A stretch of 64,000 nt of DNA from Symbiodinium kawagutii (GCA_009767595.1 VSDK01018836.1:143118-207117), one strand, 5' to 3'. Shown: positions 1 through 10,282, counted from the stretch's first letter. Program-made: numbers and translations. The notes: generated by a model not told the origin, from the letters alone.

Positions 1-605
1 GATGTGCAGATGTGATGATGTGATGATCTAGATCTGCAGATGTGAGGGTGTGAAGATCTAGATCTGCAGATGTGAGGGTGTGAAGATCTAGATCTGCAGA
101 TGTGAGGGTGTGAAGATCTAGATCTGCAGATGTGAGGGTGTGAAGATCTAGATCTGCAGATGTGAGGGTGTGAAGATCTAGATCTGCAGATGTGAGGGTG
201 TGAAGATCTAGATCTGCAGATGTGAGGGTGTGAAGATCTAGATCTGCAGATGTGAGGGTGTGAAGATCTAGATCTGCAGATGTGAGGGTGTGAAGATCTA
301 GATCTGCAGATGTGAAGGTGTGAAGATCTAGATCTGCAGATGTGAGGGTGTGAAGATCTAGATCTGCAGATGTGAGGGTGTGAAGATCTAGATCTGCAGA
401 TGTGAGGGTGTGAAGATCTAGATCTGCAGATGTGAGGGTGTGAAGATCTAGATCTGCAGATGTGAGGGTGTGAAGATCTAGATCTGCAGATGTGATGATG
501 CGAAGATCTAGATCTGCAGATGTGATGATGTGAAGATGTTGATGTTGCTGATGTGATGATGTACAGATGTTGATGTTGCTGATGTGATGATGTACAAATG
601 TTGAT
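1..605. repeat. 30-bp minisatellite array with diverged end
   Basis: About 17 head-to-tail copies of a 30-bp unit (GATCTGCAGATGTGAGGGTG plus TGAAGATCTA) run from the window edge to about 535, almost without change. From about 530 to 605 the array decays into two copies of a related GATGTTGATGTTGCTGATG unit. Each unit holds AGATCTAGATCT and CTGCAG palindromes. Near identity suggests recent expansion or homogenisation. The array is cut by the window edge, so its full length is unknown. Short ORFs through it are repeat translations, not genes. Confidence 0.95.
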
Positions 606-2350
606 ATACGGCTGATTTTTTACGAAGAACCCTTCGCAGGCGCTCTCGGGAAAAATGCTTAAGCATATTCATTGACAACAAAGAATGGAACATCTTTGAA
701 GAAAATGGCACCCTGGTTACTGAATGTAGGTAGCCTAGTTACTAATTGAGAATGCTTGACAGCAAAGCGTCACCAGAACTGCGGGTACCCCAAATCCGCC
801 GGCACACGCGTAGGTGTCCATCGGATGTGCTTTGTAGCGTGAACGGTTAGTCCAGTCCACGGACTTCTCTCCACGTAGATCGTCTCAATCTTTGGTTGTA
901 AAATCGTGCCTTGAATGTCTAGATGCCCCACATGGAATTATGTGATATGTTCACACTCATTAGTGTCAACCATTGGCAAAACAATATGTTGTTCATTTGT
1001 TCATTTTCAGGCAGTTTCAATGTCCGACGCAGCAGTTGATAACAAACAAAGGATTGTGAATCATGGAAGAACTATCAGAGCTGATATCCGTTGTTGTCAA
1101 TCAATAACTTGAGCTTCTGCTAAATTCATTGTTGAAACACGGGCTCAAGCAGCATTCCGGCCTTAGGTGCTAACCCACGTTCAACAGCGAAGCAGCGAAT
1201 TCGCTTTGGCAAAATGCTGCGGTGTCACAGAGATCGTTGGGGGTTGCATGGCGCCATGGTGGGTAGTTTCACAACTTTGGTGGCTTGATTTTCACACTGT
1301 GCACTCAGAATCCCAAAAGTAGAGTTATATAGAAACAAACATGTGAAGAGATGTGAAACAACTCAGATTCACAATCAGGGAAGAAACATGAAATAAACAT
1401 GTGAATTATCGATATTCAATAAAATCAAAAGAGAACCTACGGAACTATTGAACTCATTTCATACTATGAAGTGGTTGCTGATCACACTTGATGATCTTGG
1501 GTTAGATGTAAACACGTTGATTCTTATCAACATGTCGCATCGGAGAAACCAAATCCTCCTTGCCAGAACTCACAGTGTCCTTCCCGTGTCAGGATTTTTT
1601 TTGATTCCAGTATTCTAATGGAAAGAAATTTGATTAAAAAATGCACTATACCTTCTCAAAAAAGAGACAAACCAAACCTCTGGAACTCCTTCTGCAGTGA
1701 CTTTCCCTATCCTTTCCCACTCTATCGTTCGTGCACTTTTCCCATCTGCCCCATCAAGAATGCAACACTAAAAAACAAAACTATATTATGTGTGTATGTA
1801 CTTAGATATGAATATAAATAAATAAATAAATAAATAAGTAAATAAAAAAGTAATAAATATATTTGTATATACATAAATACATACCAAAACCTAGCACCGT
1901 ACCGATTGTTCTCAATTCAGACCAGTTTGCAAGGAAAGGAATTGCTACGCAGTCCCACTTGTCTAGAATCTAGAAATATCCCAGCAGCTAAAGGCCTCTT
2001 ACAGGGGCTGTCCATGTACACAGGACATGCTTGGGGCTCGTCCCCAGTGGTGGATGTTCTTGTCCATTGAACTTTGATGACTCAGAAATTTCTATTGGTC
2101 TGGGTTCGCCATGGACCTATCAGCCAGCATCAATTGACTGTGCTAAATTGTTTGCTTCTGTCAAAGATCAACCCCCAAGAAAGGATGGCCCCAGTGAGGA
2201 ATCTCGTGGTTCTTCTCCAACTTTTTAGCCACACCCAACTGTAAGTTTTTCCAGACAGGATGGCTCACAAAATCCGAAATGGGCCAATCCTCAGTAAGAA
2301 TCCAGCAGTTTCAAAGGTGTGCCACGGCTATGGACGACAAACAGTATCTG
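606..2350. other. Unassigned DNA with weak exon candidates
   Basis: No convincing gene. A GC-richer island at about 745-880 reads on the - strand as a possible exon (VDWTNRSRYKAHP, then CAGGFGVPAVLV) but two frames are open, so it is unresolved. A second island at about 1150-1260 has a short - strand reading (ATPNDLCDTAAFC) ending in a stop. Between 1600 and 1880 the DNA is very AT-rich, with an (AAAT)n run near 1808-1850. The rest shows nothing I can name. Confidence 0.4.
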
Positions 2351-2451
2351 CATGTTTCTCAAAATAGGGGAACCCCCAAATCATCCAATATTAACCAGTA
2401 TAGTAATCAACCAACCAGTTTTACGGGTCCCCTATGGCTTGAGAAACCACA
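2351..2451. mobile_element. Snap-back element family IR-A, copy 1
   Basis: The left arm TTTCTCAAAATAGGGG and the right arm CCCCTATGGCTTGAGAAA are imperfect reverse complements around a ~60-bp core. The core holds AAATCATCCAATATTAACC, shared with the copy at 5219. Size and structure match a MITE-like or foldback element. No transposase or clear target duplication is visible. Confidence 0.7.
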
Positions 2452-3630
2452 ATCTGGCCTCCAAGGGTCAGCCCCAAAATGGACCAAGGACCTCTTCGTT
2501 TTTGTCCCCTTGCAAGGCCGCCTGGCACATCAAACCTTGCCGATATGTTCTGCGTGGTCCGACCGTTGGCCATGTAGCCAGGCATCGTTGGCCGGCACAT
2601 GGACCAAGACATGTCTTTGCGAAGCATCCCAAAAGAGAACACAACAAGGACTCTTGCCTGTCATATCTGTCATTGCAAGGAATGCACACGTGGGTGCGTC
2701 ATTGGTGGTACTCGGGTGCACCATGTCATTTTCTCTATCAGGAGCATCAATTTGGGTCGGTTCTGGGGTAACCCTGTTTAGGGATACATCAGTCAATAAT
2801 TTAATTTCTTGGGAGTGTCAATTCAAGATTAATCAGTTCACAGGCCTGGAAGCTGAATCGGATGAAGATCTTTTTCCGATGGGATGCCTCACCGATTTAA
2901 CATTTGTGCACGTCCCATAGCGACTCAAATTCACTGCCTGGAAGCTGTCAAGGAAACAAAGCACATATCAGGGACAGGGACAACGAAGCCTTTGTGTTTG
3001 GCTCAAGGTCCTTGGGATTTGTTACCAAACCTAGACCTAGTCTTTGCTGGAATGTTCATCCATTGCGGGGCTGACCCATGGCCATATCAACAGAGACTCC
3101 AACAATGCATCAGAACGAACAAGAACAACCAAGCAGTGCCAACAACAGAACCTCCAAAACGCTGGCCACTTTGAACCCAATCAGTGCTAGGAACCCCCAT
3201 GTCGCTGTGGTGATCTCAATCATAGCAACTACTAGTGGTAAGGGTAGTGGTTGTCTATTGTAATTGTTAGCCTTGATTATTCCATGGCAACTGAAGCGGT
3301 ACAGTAATTTGTCGGTTTCTGATTCATTAATACTAGTGGCAATGATCCAAAAAAAATGGCTGATTCATTGATGACCATGAATACGATTGCTATGCTTAAA
3401 AACGGTGAATCACGGTAGATCATGTGAAATCCATATAGTAATAACAATCATCGACTACTCACAGGAACGGGAAAACCTTAGTTGACTGACAAAACGCTGT
3501 GGACAAAACTGGTGAATGTGAGCAGGGTAACTTGTATTCCCGGCTGTTCGCAAAGCAAAGCCAATACCCAGGTGTCTGGATGGAAACTACGACACCTCTG
3601 GCTGTTGAGATGGTAGCATGACCCATCTGC
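2452..3630. other. Unassigned; overlapping open frames, no gene chosen
   Basis: Several overlapping frames stay open on both strands between about 2280 and 2920 (up to 213 codons). They begin inside IR-A copy 1 and none has a recognisable domain, so I treat them as chance ORFs. At about 2983-3007 there is a weak spliced-leader-like string ending in TTTGGCTCAAG. From 3240 to 3600 nothing is recognised. Confidence 0.4.
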
Positions 3631-3739
3631 ATATGGTGGTTTCTCAAAATGGGGGACCCCAAAAATGGTTGGTTTATTATTAGAAATGATTATAAACTGG
3701 ATGATTTAGGGGTACCCCCATTTTGAGAAACCACCATAT
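3631..3739. mobile_element. Snap-back element family IR-A, copy 2 (best copy)
   Basis: This is the reference copy of the family. The 25-bp arms at 3631-3655 and 3715-3739 are perfect reverse complements: the left arm begins ATATGGTGGTTTCTCAAAAT and the right arm ends TTTTGAGAAACCACCATAT. The 59-bp core is AT-rich. It carries no coding capacity, so it would have to be moved by a transposase encoded elsewhere, or spread by another route. Confidence 0.85.
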
Positions 3740-4459
3740 CGATATATGCCTCTAGTGATAAATCTGCTGTCCACAAGTCGGCTTTGGCCTTAGCTCCTGG
3801 GTCTGGCTGTCCCCCCATCATTGATGCAACTGAGAGATGGGTCAGTGTGCCCACAACATCAAACCAAACAAATACGCAACATAATTCATTGTTTAAGCCC
3901 CTCCTGGTATTGCTCTTGGAACTACACTTCATATTCACCGTGATGCCTGACGGTTGTTGATTTTTGATGTTTGACGTAGTGGTTTTAAAGCTATTAACAT
4001 TAACATTGAACAATGTTGACGGTATGTCCACTGGTCATGACTATTGATCGCGAAATGTTCTTGGCATTGATCATTGATATTGATGTGTGGTTGCCGTTGT
4101 TACTACTGTTGAGTTTAATTATTGTCGATCATCACTTTCGTATTGATTGTTGGCCACTACATGCACATAGCTAGTATTGACTAACGACTATTGAAGAATC
4201 TAATAACATGTTGATTATTACCAAAGGTATTTATTGACACCACTGGCATTCACTATACAACCATTAATTGCTGTTGAATTTTGATAGATAAACATGATTT
4301 ACCACTAAATGGCCAACCACCATCAACCATTCCTAACCGTTAACCACTATTGATCAATCATTACTACTACCATTAATTATAGCACTGGTGAATAACTATG
4401 ATAATGGTTTACCAGGTAACCAACAAGTTACAATAATTGCAATTCATTACCATTAATCG

Positions 4460-4490
<31 letters not shown>

Positions 4491-5084
4491 TCAATCAATC
4501 AATCAATCAACTGTTCCAAAAACTATGAACTAACTACTATAATGGCAATTACTATTGCTTAACCACTACTACATAACCACTAATGATTATTCAGTACCAA
4601 AAACATTAATGAATACCGCTATTGGTTAATAGAACTATTGGAACCAGTACTGCCATTGCTTTTGATTTCCATTCACATTCTACTCAATTACCATTGTCAT
4701 TACTACTAATATCAATTAATTACTCTACTAAACCATCACTATTCACTACATTCATTACCACTAGTATTCAATGGACGGTATTGTTAATCAACCATTACTT
4801 GATCATTACTATACTTACCATCAACCATTACTATCAATTACTATACTTACCATGACTATTATCGTTTGACAATACTGTTATTAATGAATTGTGAAAATTG
4901 TCACTTAACATGAGAATTCAATACATTCATCAGTTCATTATCATTACTATTCACTATTATTCATTACCATCACTACTCATTACATTCATTAGTTCATTAC
5001 CATTACTATTCATGACTATTCATTACCATTACTATTCATTACATTCATTAACTCATGACCATTAACCACTTACTTAATGGTTCC
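3740..5084. other. AT-rich low-complexity DNA
   Basis: The stretch is dominated by variations on TAACCATTA, ATTGATCA and CATTACCATTACTATT. An (AATC)n microsatellite lies at about 4462-4510, and a loose CATTACCATTACTATTCATT minisatellite at about 4930-5055. A 30-codon piece near 3745-3840 looks codon-like on both strands (ALALAPGSGCPPIIDATERW on +), and I cannot decide which is real. No gene is called. Confidence 0.6.
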
Positions 5085-5215
5085 AATCCTGACCACATCC
5101 CATTGCCATGCGCCCAAGCGGCACAACATTCGGCAGCAGGCCGCGCCAGTGAGGTCCCAGGGGCAAATGGAAAGTCTGACCGACCAACGCCACGGCGGCA
5201 CGGCACAGAAAAAGA
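5085..5215 (-). CDS. Possible exon, unknown gene
   Basis: A sharp GC-rich island between AT-rich DNA and an IR-A element. On the - strand it reads SDFPFAPGTSLARPAAECCA and AWAHGNGMW. The + strand is also open, so the strand is not settled. No domain is recognised and splice sites were not fixed. It is called only because isolated GC islands elsewhere in the window are bounded by good splice signals. Confidence 0.25.
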
Positions 5216-5218
5216 AAC

Positions 5219-5326
5219 ATATGGGTGCTTCTCAAAATAGGGGTACCACCAAATCATCCAATATTAACCATTTACAATAGTAAACCAACCATTTTTGGGG
5301 TCCCCTATTTTGAGAAACCACCATAT
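5219..5326. mobile_element. Snap-back element family IR-A, copy 3
   Basis: The left arm ATATGGGTGCTTCTCAAAAT and the right arm CCCTATTTTGAGAAACCACC pair almost perfectly across a core with AAATCATCCAATATTAACCA and TAGTAAACCAACC. The core matches copy 1, and copy 2 carries it in the opposite orientation (TGGATGATTTA). Confidence 0.85.
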
Positions 5327-5329
5327 CCA

Positions 5330-5506
5330 GGTTGGTGGTTTCAACATCTTTATCTTCCCTAGAAGCAGGTGGTTTCAACGGTTGGCTGGTACAAACTTAG
5401 CTGGTTGGTGCTCACCACCCCTATGAAAAATATGTTTTTCAACCAATCATTTGACAATAAGTAATAGGGAAAATATAAAATGATTGAAACCACCAACCAG
5501 TATCTC
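5330..5506. mobile_element. Snap-back element family IR-B
   Basis: Outer arms GGTTGGTGGTTTCAAC and TTGAAACCACCAACCAG are inverted repeats about 160 bp apart. The inside includes CACCCCTATGAAAAATATG and a TAATAGGGAAAATA string. Related sequences occur at 20936-21028 and about 29525-29615. The arm core GGTGGTTT is shared with IR-A, so the families may be related. Confidence 0.6.
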
Positions 5507-6019
5507 ATGTAGTAGGAATAGTGGCTAATCGATACAAATTTCAATTAACCACTAACAGTGGCTAACATTATCATAATTCATGGTTAGTGGCTAAATGTGG
5601 CTAATAAATTCTAATACTTAATGATAGTCAGTCCAACTAGAGAAAAAAGAAAAACACATATGATTCAATGATGTGTTCAGTGATTGCTTTTATAGTCAAC
5701 CAAGTTGTTGATCCCGGGACCGGGACTTGGTGAGGCCACCAACAGTGACAAGCAACGATCCCGAAGCCCTGAAACACATGAGTGCCAGTTTTGGTTGAAC
5801 AAGCTGCATTGTCGCATCAGTGGACCTGATTCTCTCATAATCCGCAGTGCGATCTTTTTTGGGTCGCCCTGCCCCCCCCCTCTTTCAGCGCACTTGCCAA
5901 CTATCTCTATTTGTCAACCATACGAATCAGAACATTGAGCTCCGTATTTTGTTTGCAGAGGGCGTTTGCTTCAGTTGCCTCCAACGCTCCGATGACATGT
6001 TTTCCCCCCCCCGTTATTA
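5507..6019. other. Unassigned, one ambiguous GC island
   Basis: AT-rich to about 5700. At 5705-5840 a GC-richer island is open on both strands (LIPGPGLGEATNSDKQRSRS on +). A C9 homopolymer at about 5870 and another C run near 6005 are noted. No gene is assigned. Confidence 0.35.
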
Positions 6020-6262
6020 TTAGTTGAAGTTCATCTGGTCAAACAAAGTGCAATCCACCAATGGTGAACCCCTATGCATGCGGGTAATCAACAAAATGAT
6101 TCCACTGCCGGCATGGGTCAAACCTGTCCCTGAAACATGCCCTGTTGGGTCTTCAAAACGATCAACATGAGAGTGACGAAGCTCTGGCTCATCCGTAGGT
6201 CTCACCACGTTCGAGAATGGCTGGTTTGGTGGAAGCAATGATGTGGGTATGGGCTGTTGCAA
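6020..6262 (-). CDS. Possible exon or small ORF, unknown function
   Basis: An 80-codon open frame with ordinary-looking composition: NVVRPTDEPELRHSHVDRFE, then DPTGHVSGTGLTHAGSG and a short hydrophobic patch IILLI. No homology is recognised. It may be an exon rather than a complete gene. The codon-like composition is the only support. Confidence 0.3.
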   Translation of the reverse strand: MQQPIPTSLLPPNQPFSNVVRPTDEPELRHSHVDRFEDPTGHVSGTGLTHAGSGIILLITRMHRGSPLVDCTLFDQMNFN

Positions 6263-6376
6263 CTATCAAATACTAAAAACATCTCAAGTTTCTATGATGT
6301 TACATCCCAACAGCAAAAAAAACTGGGGGCTGCCCGTGTGAAAATGACAACATAGAGTAACTGAAGGTTCTTGGAA

Positions 6377-6577
6377 CTATGTGAACCATAGGGGGGTACA
6401 GGGTACCCACCCCAAGCCCCACACTTCAAGGAGTTCTCCCAGTGCCCTGCCAACCAAACCCTTCAGAGTTGGCACCATACTTTTCGAGCTCTGACTTGGC
6501 TTCTCGAACATGTTGGGTGAAGGCCAAGAATCTGGATCACCTTTGATGCACGGCTCCACGTAGGGCTTCATTATCAA
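6377..6577 (-). CDS. Possible exon or small ORF, unknown function
   Basis: A 66-codon - strand frame (KPYVEPCIKGDPDSWPSPNM, then LKGLVGRALGELLEVWGLG) in a GC-richer island about 115 bp from the preceding candidate and on the same strand. Both may be exons of one - strand gene. No motif is recognised. Confidence 0.3.
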   Translation of the reverse strand: MIMKPYVEPCIKGDPDSWPSPNMFEKPSQSSKSMVPTLKGLVGRALGELLEVWGLGWVPCTPLWFT

Positions 6578-7894
6578 CCCACGGTCGCTAGGCGACTCTT
6601 CGCCAGTACATGGTTATTGATGGGGTTAATGATAGTTCATAATGATTGATGATGATTTAGGTTCTTGATTGTGATTCAGGCCTTTTGCATTACATCTGAC
6701 ATATCCTCCCTGCATATCGGTGACCTGTAGCCAACCATTCACCCACCTTTCTCACACCACTAACTCACCATTGATTCACCCCCAGCCAAGCATCCATGAT
6801 AACTACGAGTACCAAGCAACTAGCAACCAATCCATCATTCGCCATCACTAACTCTGTAGCTTAACCATTAGTGACCAGTATCATCAAATATTAGCCACTG
6901 CATCAACCACTCCATTAGCCATTGCAGTGATCCCTGCATTAACCACTGCATTGACCACTGCATTAACCATCACCAACCACTACCAACCATCACTAATCTT
7001 AGCCGAACCACTACTCAGCACCATTAACCATAGCTATGAAGCAACCAGCAACCCCAACATCTCCATGGATGCCTCTGTCGAGCATGACCTCGAAAGTTGG
7101 GGTCCTGAAGCCAAGGCTACGTGGAAACAACCGTTGCAGTTGCTGATGGTGAAGGTATCTTCATAGGAGACAAGGGGTTGGTAATAGTGGTTAATAATAG
7201 GGGATAATATGACAATAGGGTAGATATGGTAGTGACACTAATGACCCCTACCAATAATTCACACTGGGAGACCCCTATATCTTCTTAAAAATATAGGATA
7301 AAAGTGAAAATAATGGTTCAACAACGATATAAATCCCCGTGGCTACCTAACTTTAGTCTCAGGCCACCGTTCTAGCCAGCTAAAACCTTGAACCTACACC
7401 AAAAAAAGTGTTAGATAAAATTTAGGCACAAGGTCCGAGAGGACTTAAAATTTGAGCTTGAGCCCAAAAATTTAGCCAGCCATATTAACTTTTTGGAGAG
7501 CATCGCAGGATAAAACCCACAGGTCCAAGAGTAATTCGGCCGAGTAATTTTTTGGACATGGTCATCCTGAAATGCTCGGACATTCTGGTCAGTAAATAGT
7601 ATAGATATAGATGATATAATAAATAAAAATCACTGTATTAAGTATGCAATCTATCTGTGAATTTTACGCATTTTATATCATCTTTATAAATTCTATACAA
7701 TGTATAAAGAAATACATACAAATATAATATGTTGTAAAATCACTAGTTGACCATGATTGACGATGAAGCAACAGCCGAGAATCAAAAGCCCAAGACATTG
7801 AAGATTCTTACGAAATCCCCTTGCCTTCTATAAGGCCGGTACTGAGATCTCAGCAGGCTTGCACTTTTAAATTTCCTAATTCTGGGTTCGAACC
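6578..7894. other. Low-complexity and AT-rich DNA
   Basis: From 6600 to 7050 the sequence is CATTAACCACTG-type low complexity. An island at 7055-7165 is open on both strands (YEDTFTISNCNGCFHVALAS on -). From 7320 to 7560 come phrases that recur beyond the copia element near 16.03-16.13 kb, such as AATCCCCGTGG and ATAAAATTTAGGCACAA. From 7580 to 7740 the DNA is very AT-rich. Confidence 0.5.
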
Positions 7895-8380
7895 AGGAAC
7901 CTCAGACCTGAGGATTTTATCCCGGACTCTTTCCTACAATTTTTTGAGCCAGTGCCCCTTGGAAACCTTCGGAATCGGCGCCCCACTACAGGAACCTCAT
8001 TTTGTCTGGCCCTTTCCGGCATTCAAGTTAGAACGCTTCTGAATTAGTATTTCGTGGAGACCTTCTGAACCAGTGCCCGTCATAGGAACCTCAGACCTGG
8101 GATTTTATCCCGGACGCTTTCTTACAATCAACTTGATCAACTTGGAATCCATCTGAACGAGTGCCCCAACATAGGCACTTAAGATATGGGGATTTTATCC
8201 TGGATACTTTCCTACATGCAAGTTGCAATCTTTCTGAACCAGTGCCCCTTGGAAACCTTCGGAACCATGGCCCCACCACAGGAACTTAAGACATCTTAAG
8301 ACCTGTGGATTTTATCCCGGATACTTTCCTGCAATTAAGTTAGAATCCCCCTGAACCAGTGCCCCTTGGAAACCGTCTGA
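7895..8380. repeat. ~100-bp tandem repeat, left of copia element
   Basis: About five diverged copies of a ~100-bp unit start near 7895, 7990, 8084, 8173 and 8280. Conserved phrases are AGGAACCTCAGACCTG, GATTTTATCCCGGA, CTTTCCTACAAT and CTGAACCAGTGCCCCTTGGA. The same unit reappears at 15509 just past the retroelement. The element therefore seems to have inserted into this array, or to carry array sequence at both ends. Confidence 0.8.
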
Positions 8381-8389
8381 ACCAGTCTG

Positions 8390-8413
8390 CCGGGGTAGCC
8401 AATAGGCGGCTCC
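8390..8413 (+). promoter_or_regulatory. Spliced-leader-like remnant abutting gag start
   Basis: The 24 nt before the gag ATG contain CCGGGGTAGCCA, then ATAGGC, then GGCTC. The dinoflagellate spliced leader reads CCGTAGCCA at its 5' half and TTTTGGCTCAAG at its 3' half. So GTAGCCA and GGCTC are shared in the right order and spacing, with small indels. If real, the element was copied from a trans-spliced mRNA. The match is short and could be chance. Confidence 0.35.
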
Positions 8414-10219
8414 ATGGAGGGTGGCGCAAGTCACTCGATTCGCCGTAACAAAGACGGTGTCCCGATCTATGACGGTAGTTCAGAACTGCTGGAACTATAC
8501 AAGGAGGAAGCACACAAGTATGTGTTGAGTTTCGAAGTGCACAAACGGTACCTAGCAGGACCTCGTCTTGTGAGAGAACTGGAGGGGATAGCTAAAGTGT
8601 TGGTTCGAAGACCGTTGGCACAGAATCCAAGTTGGGTCGACCACCCCGGGGGAGTAAAGACCCTACTGGATTACTTGGAAGCCAACATCCAGAAGCCTAC
8701 TTTGATCAATGCCTCCAAGTATGTGAACAAGTTCTTCTTTTCCATGAAGAGACGAAGAATGGAGGGAATGACTTCGTGGATCAATCGACATGCAGAGGCA
8801 TTGTGGGAAGCCAACAAAGCTATGCTCAAAGTCCAGAAGCAGTATGGGGTCAAACCAGCTACTTACGGCGTCAACTCTCGTGGAACTAGGACCTCTTGGC
8901 CTACCTCAGATGCCGGTGACTATCCAGGAGAAGAGCCCAAACGTGAGAATGCGGATATCTATGATGACCATGGGAGGTTGGTTCAGGATGAAGATGATCG
9001 CCAGTCGTCCCATCAACAGAATTGGTGGGGATCAGAGTCATGGAGTTGGGGTAAATCTTCATGGACATGGAATGACTGGAATGGCAGCCACCTTCCAGCC
9101 TATGATGATGCCGAATTGGAGTGCTTCTTGCCGGATTACCTAGTGGGTTACTTGCTTCTCAACCGTAGCAACCTCGACTTCCAGGAGCGCAACAACATTC
9201 TGGCCAACATCCGGGGCGAGTTCAGCGTGGCAGAAGTTGAACGAAGCCTCAAGGATCTATGGGCAGATGAAGACCTGTTCCGGAGGGACAGGGCGAAGGG
9301 CCATGCATTGGCCGCAGAAGAAGATGAGGAGTTTGAGAATGCCTATATGCTCGATGATTCGGAGAGGCCGGACTTCGGGGATGACTGGGAAAGCGAGGAG
9401 GCTTACGTAGCAGCTGAGAAAGAAGCCAGTAATGCCCGAAGGACTCTTCAAGAAGCCAGAAGAAAGCAGCATGAACTGAGGCTTGGTCGTCAATACTACC
9501 ATCCTTCATGGAAGGGTGGAAAGGGAAAAGGAAAAAGTTTCGGAAAAGCAGCAGCGGCATCCTCCTCGGGCAAAGGCGTTGGGAAGTGCCTACATTGTGG
9601 GGAAAGCCATTTCTCGAGTCAATGTACCAAGGCCGCCACCACCAAGGACAGCTCCATGGTGGCCGATGAGCAGGCCGAGATTGCCTTTGTCGGGATGGAG
9701 ATTGCTGCATCTGCTGAGCAGGAACAGGAGGCTTTAGTGTCCATGCAGGACCTAGTCTCCCAATGCCGTGGTATCATTGACTGTGGTGCCACATCCAGCT
9801 TGGGATCAGTGGAAGCTCTCGAGGCTATCATGGCAAAGAACCAGGAGAAGTTCGGTGACTACAAGGTGACCGTGGACGTGGAAAACAAACCGACTTTTCG
9901 GTTTGGCAACGGTCAGAAGAAGACATGCATCAGCACTGCGGATGTCGACATGAAACTTGGCAGTCGCAGCGGGAAGATGCAGATCCATGTCCACGAATCC
10001 GCCAATCAACCAGTCCTGATTTCAGTGAAAGCACTGAAGTCATTGGGTGCCATCGTCGATTTTGGTACAGGAGAGTGCATCCTTCAGAAAGTGGACAAGA
10101 AGAAAGTGATCCAACTCCAGGAAGAAGCCAACGGTCACCTGACACTACCTCTTGCCGAAGATCTTCTGAGAGGAGCCTCTGTGAGAGCCCAGCCGTTTAC
10201 CAGTCTGAAGACTGAATAG
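8414..10219 (+). CDS. Copia-type Gag with aspartic protease
   Basis: The 601-residue protein would form the cytoplasmic retrotransposon particle and supply its protease. Residues 1-390 form the capsid-like part, with a Trp/acidic-rich stretch near 200-225 (WSWGKSSWTWNDWN) and a Lys/Gly-rich linker (GGKGKGKSFGK). A zinc knuckle begins at about residue 392: CLHCGESHFSSQC, spaced C-X2-C-X3-H-X4-C, one residue shorter than the usual X4-H. The protease motif is at about residue 456 as IIDCGATSSLGS, with Cys where most aspartic proteases have Thr or Ser. The start is the first ATG in frame, 33 nt after the flanking repeat. The ORF ends at TAG and the same frame stays open into pol. Confidence 0.92.
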   Translation: MEGGASHSIRRNKDGVPIYDGSSELLELYKEEAHKYVLSFEVHKRYLAGPRLVRELEGIAKVLVRRPLAQNPSWVDHPGGVKTLLDYLEANIQKPTLINASKYVNKFFFSMKRRRMEGMTSWINRHAEALWEANKAMLKVQKQYGVKPATYGVNSRGTRTSWPTSDAGDYPGEEPKRENADIYDDHGRLVQDEDDRQSSHQQNWWGSESWSWGKSSWTWNDWNGSHLPAYDDAELECFLPDYLVGYLLLNRSNLDFQERNNILANIRGEFSVAEVERSLKDLWADEDLFRRDRAKGHALAAEEDEEFENAYMLDDSERPDFGDDWESEEAYVAAEKEASNARRTLQEARRKQHELRLGRQYYHPSWKGGKGKGKSFGKAAAASSSGKGVGKCLHCGESHFSSQCTKAATTKDSSMVADEQAEIAFVGMEIAASAEQEQEALVSMQDLVSQCRGIIDCGATSSLGSVEALEAIMAKNQEKFGDYKVTVDVENKPTFRFGNGQKKTCISTADVDMKLGSRSGKMQIHVHESANQPVLISVKALKSLGAIVDFGTGECILQKVDKKKVIQLQEEANGHLTLPLAEDLLRGASVRAQPFTSLKTE

Positions 10220-10266
10220 GGACAACACTCCCCTGAGTGCCATGGATGTGAAAATACTCAGGGGAG
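10217..10266 (+). promoter_or_regulatory. Candidate stop-codon readthrough signal
   Basis: The gag stop TAG (10217-10219) is followed by G and an 8-nt spacer. Then comes a perfect 11-bp inverted repeat, CTCCCCTGAGT (10228-10238) with ACTCAGGGGAG (10256-10266), around a 17-nt loop. The gag frame continues open from 10220 into pol with no further stop. A UAG with a stable structure 8 nt downstream is the layout used by gammaretroviruses for Gag-Pol readthrough. I could not find a convincing pseudoknot partner for the loop. Alternative: pol starts independently at the ATG at 10283. Confidence 0.6.
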
Positions 10267-10282
10267 GCCGGAACATACAAAC

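Noticed and set aside
1..540. CRISPR-like array
   Set aside because: Units are contiguous with no spacers; it is a minisatellite in a eukaryotic genome.
2279..2920. 213-codon + strand ORF and overlapping 150-codon ORF
   Set aside because: They start inside an inverted-repeat element, several frames are open on both strands, and no domain or codon-like pattern singles one out.
7881..7900. GGGTTCGAACC, resembling a tRNA T-arm or B box
   Set aside because: No acceptor stem, D-arm or A box at the right distance; the string is a local near-palindrome at the edge of the tandem repeat.
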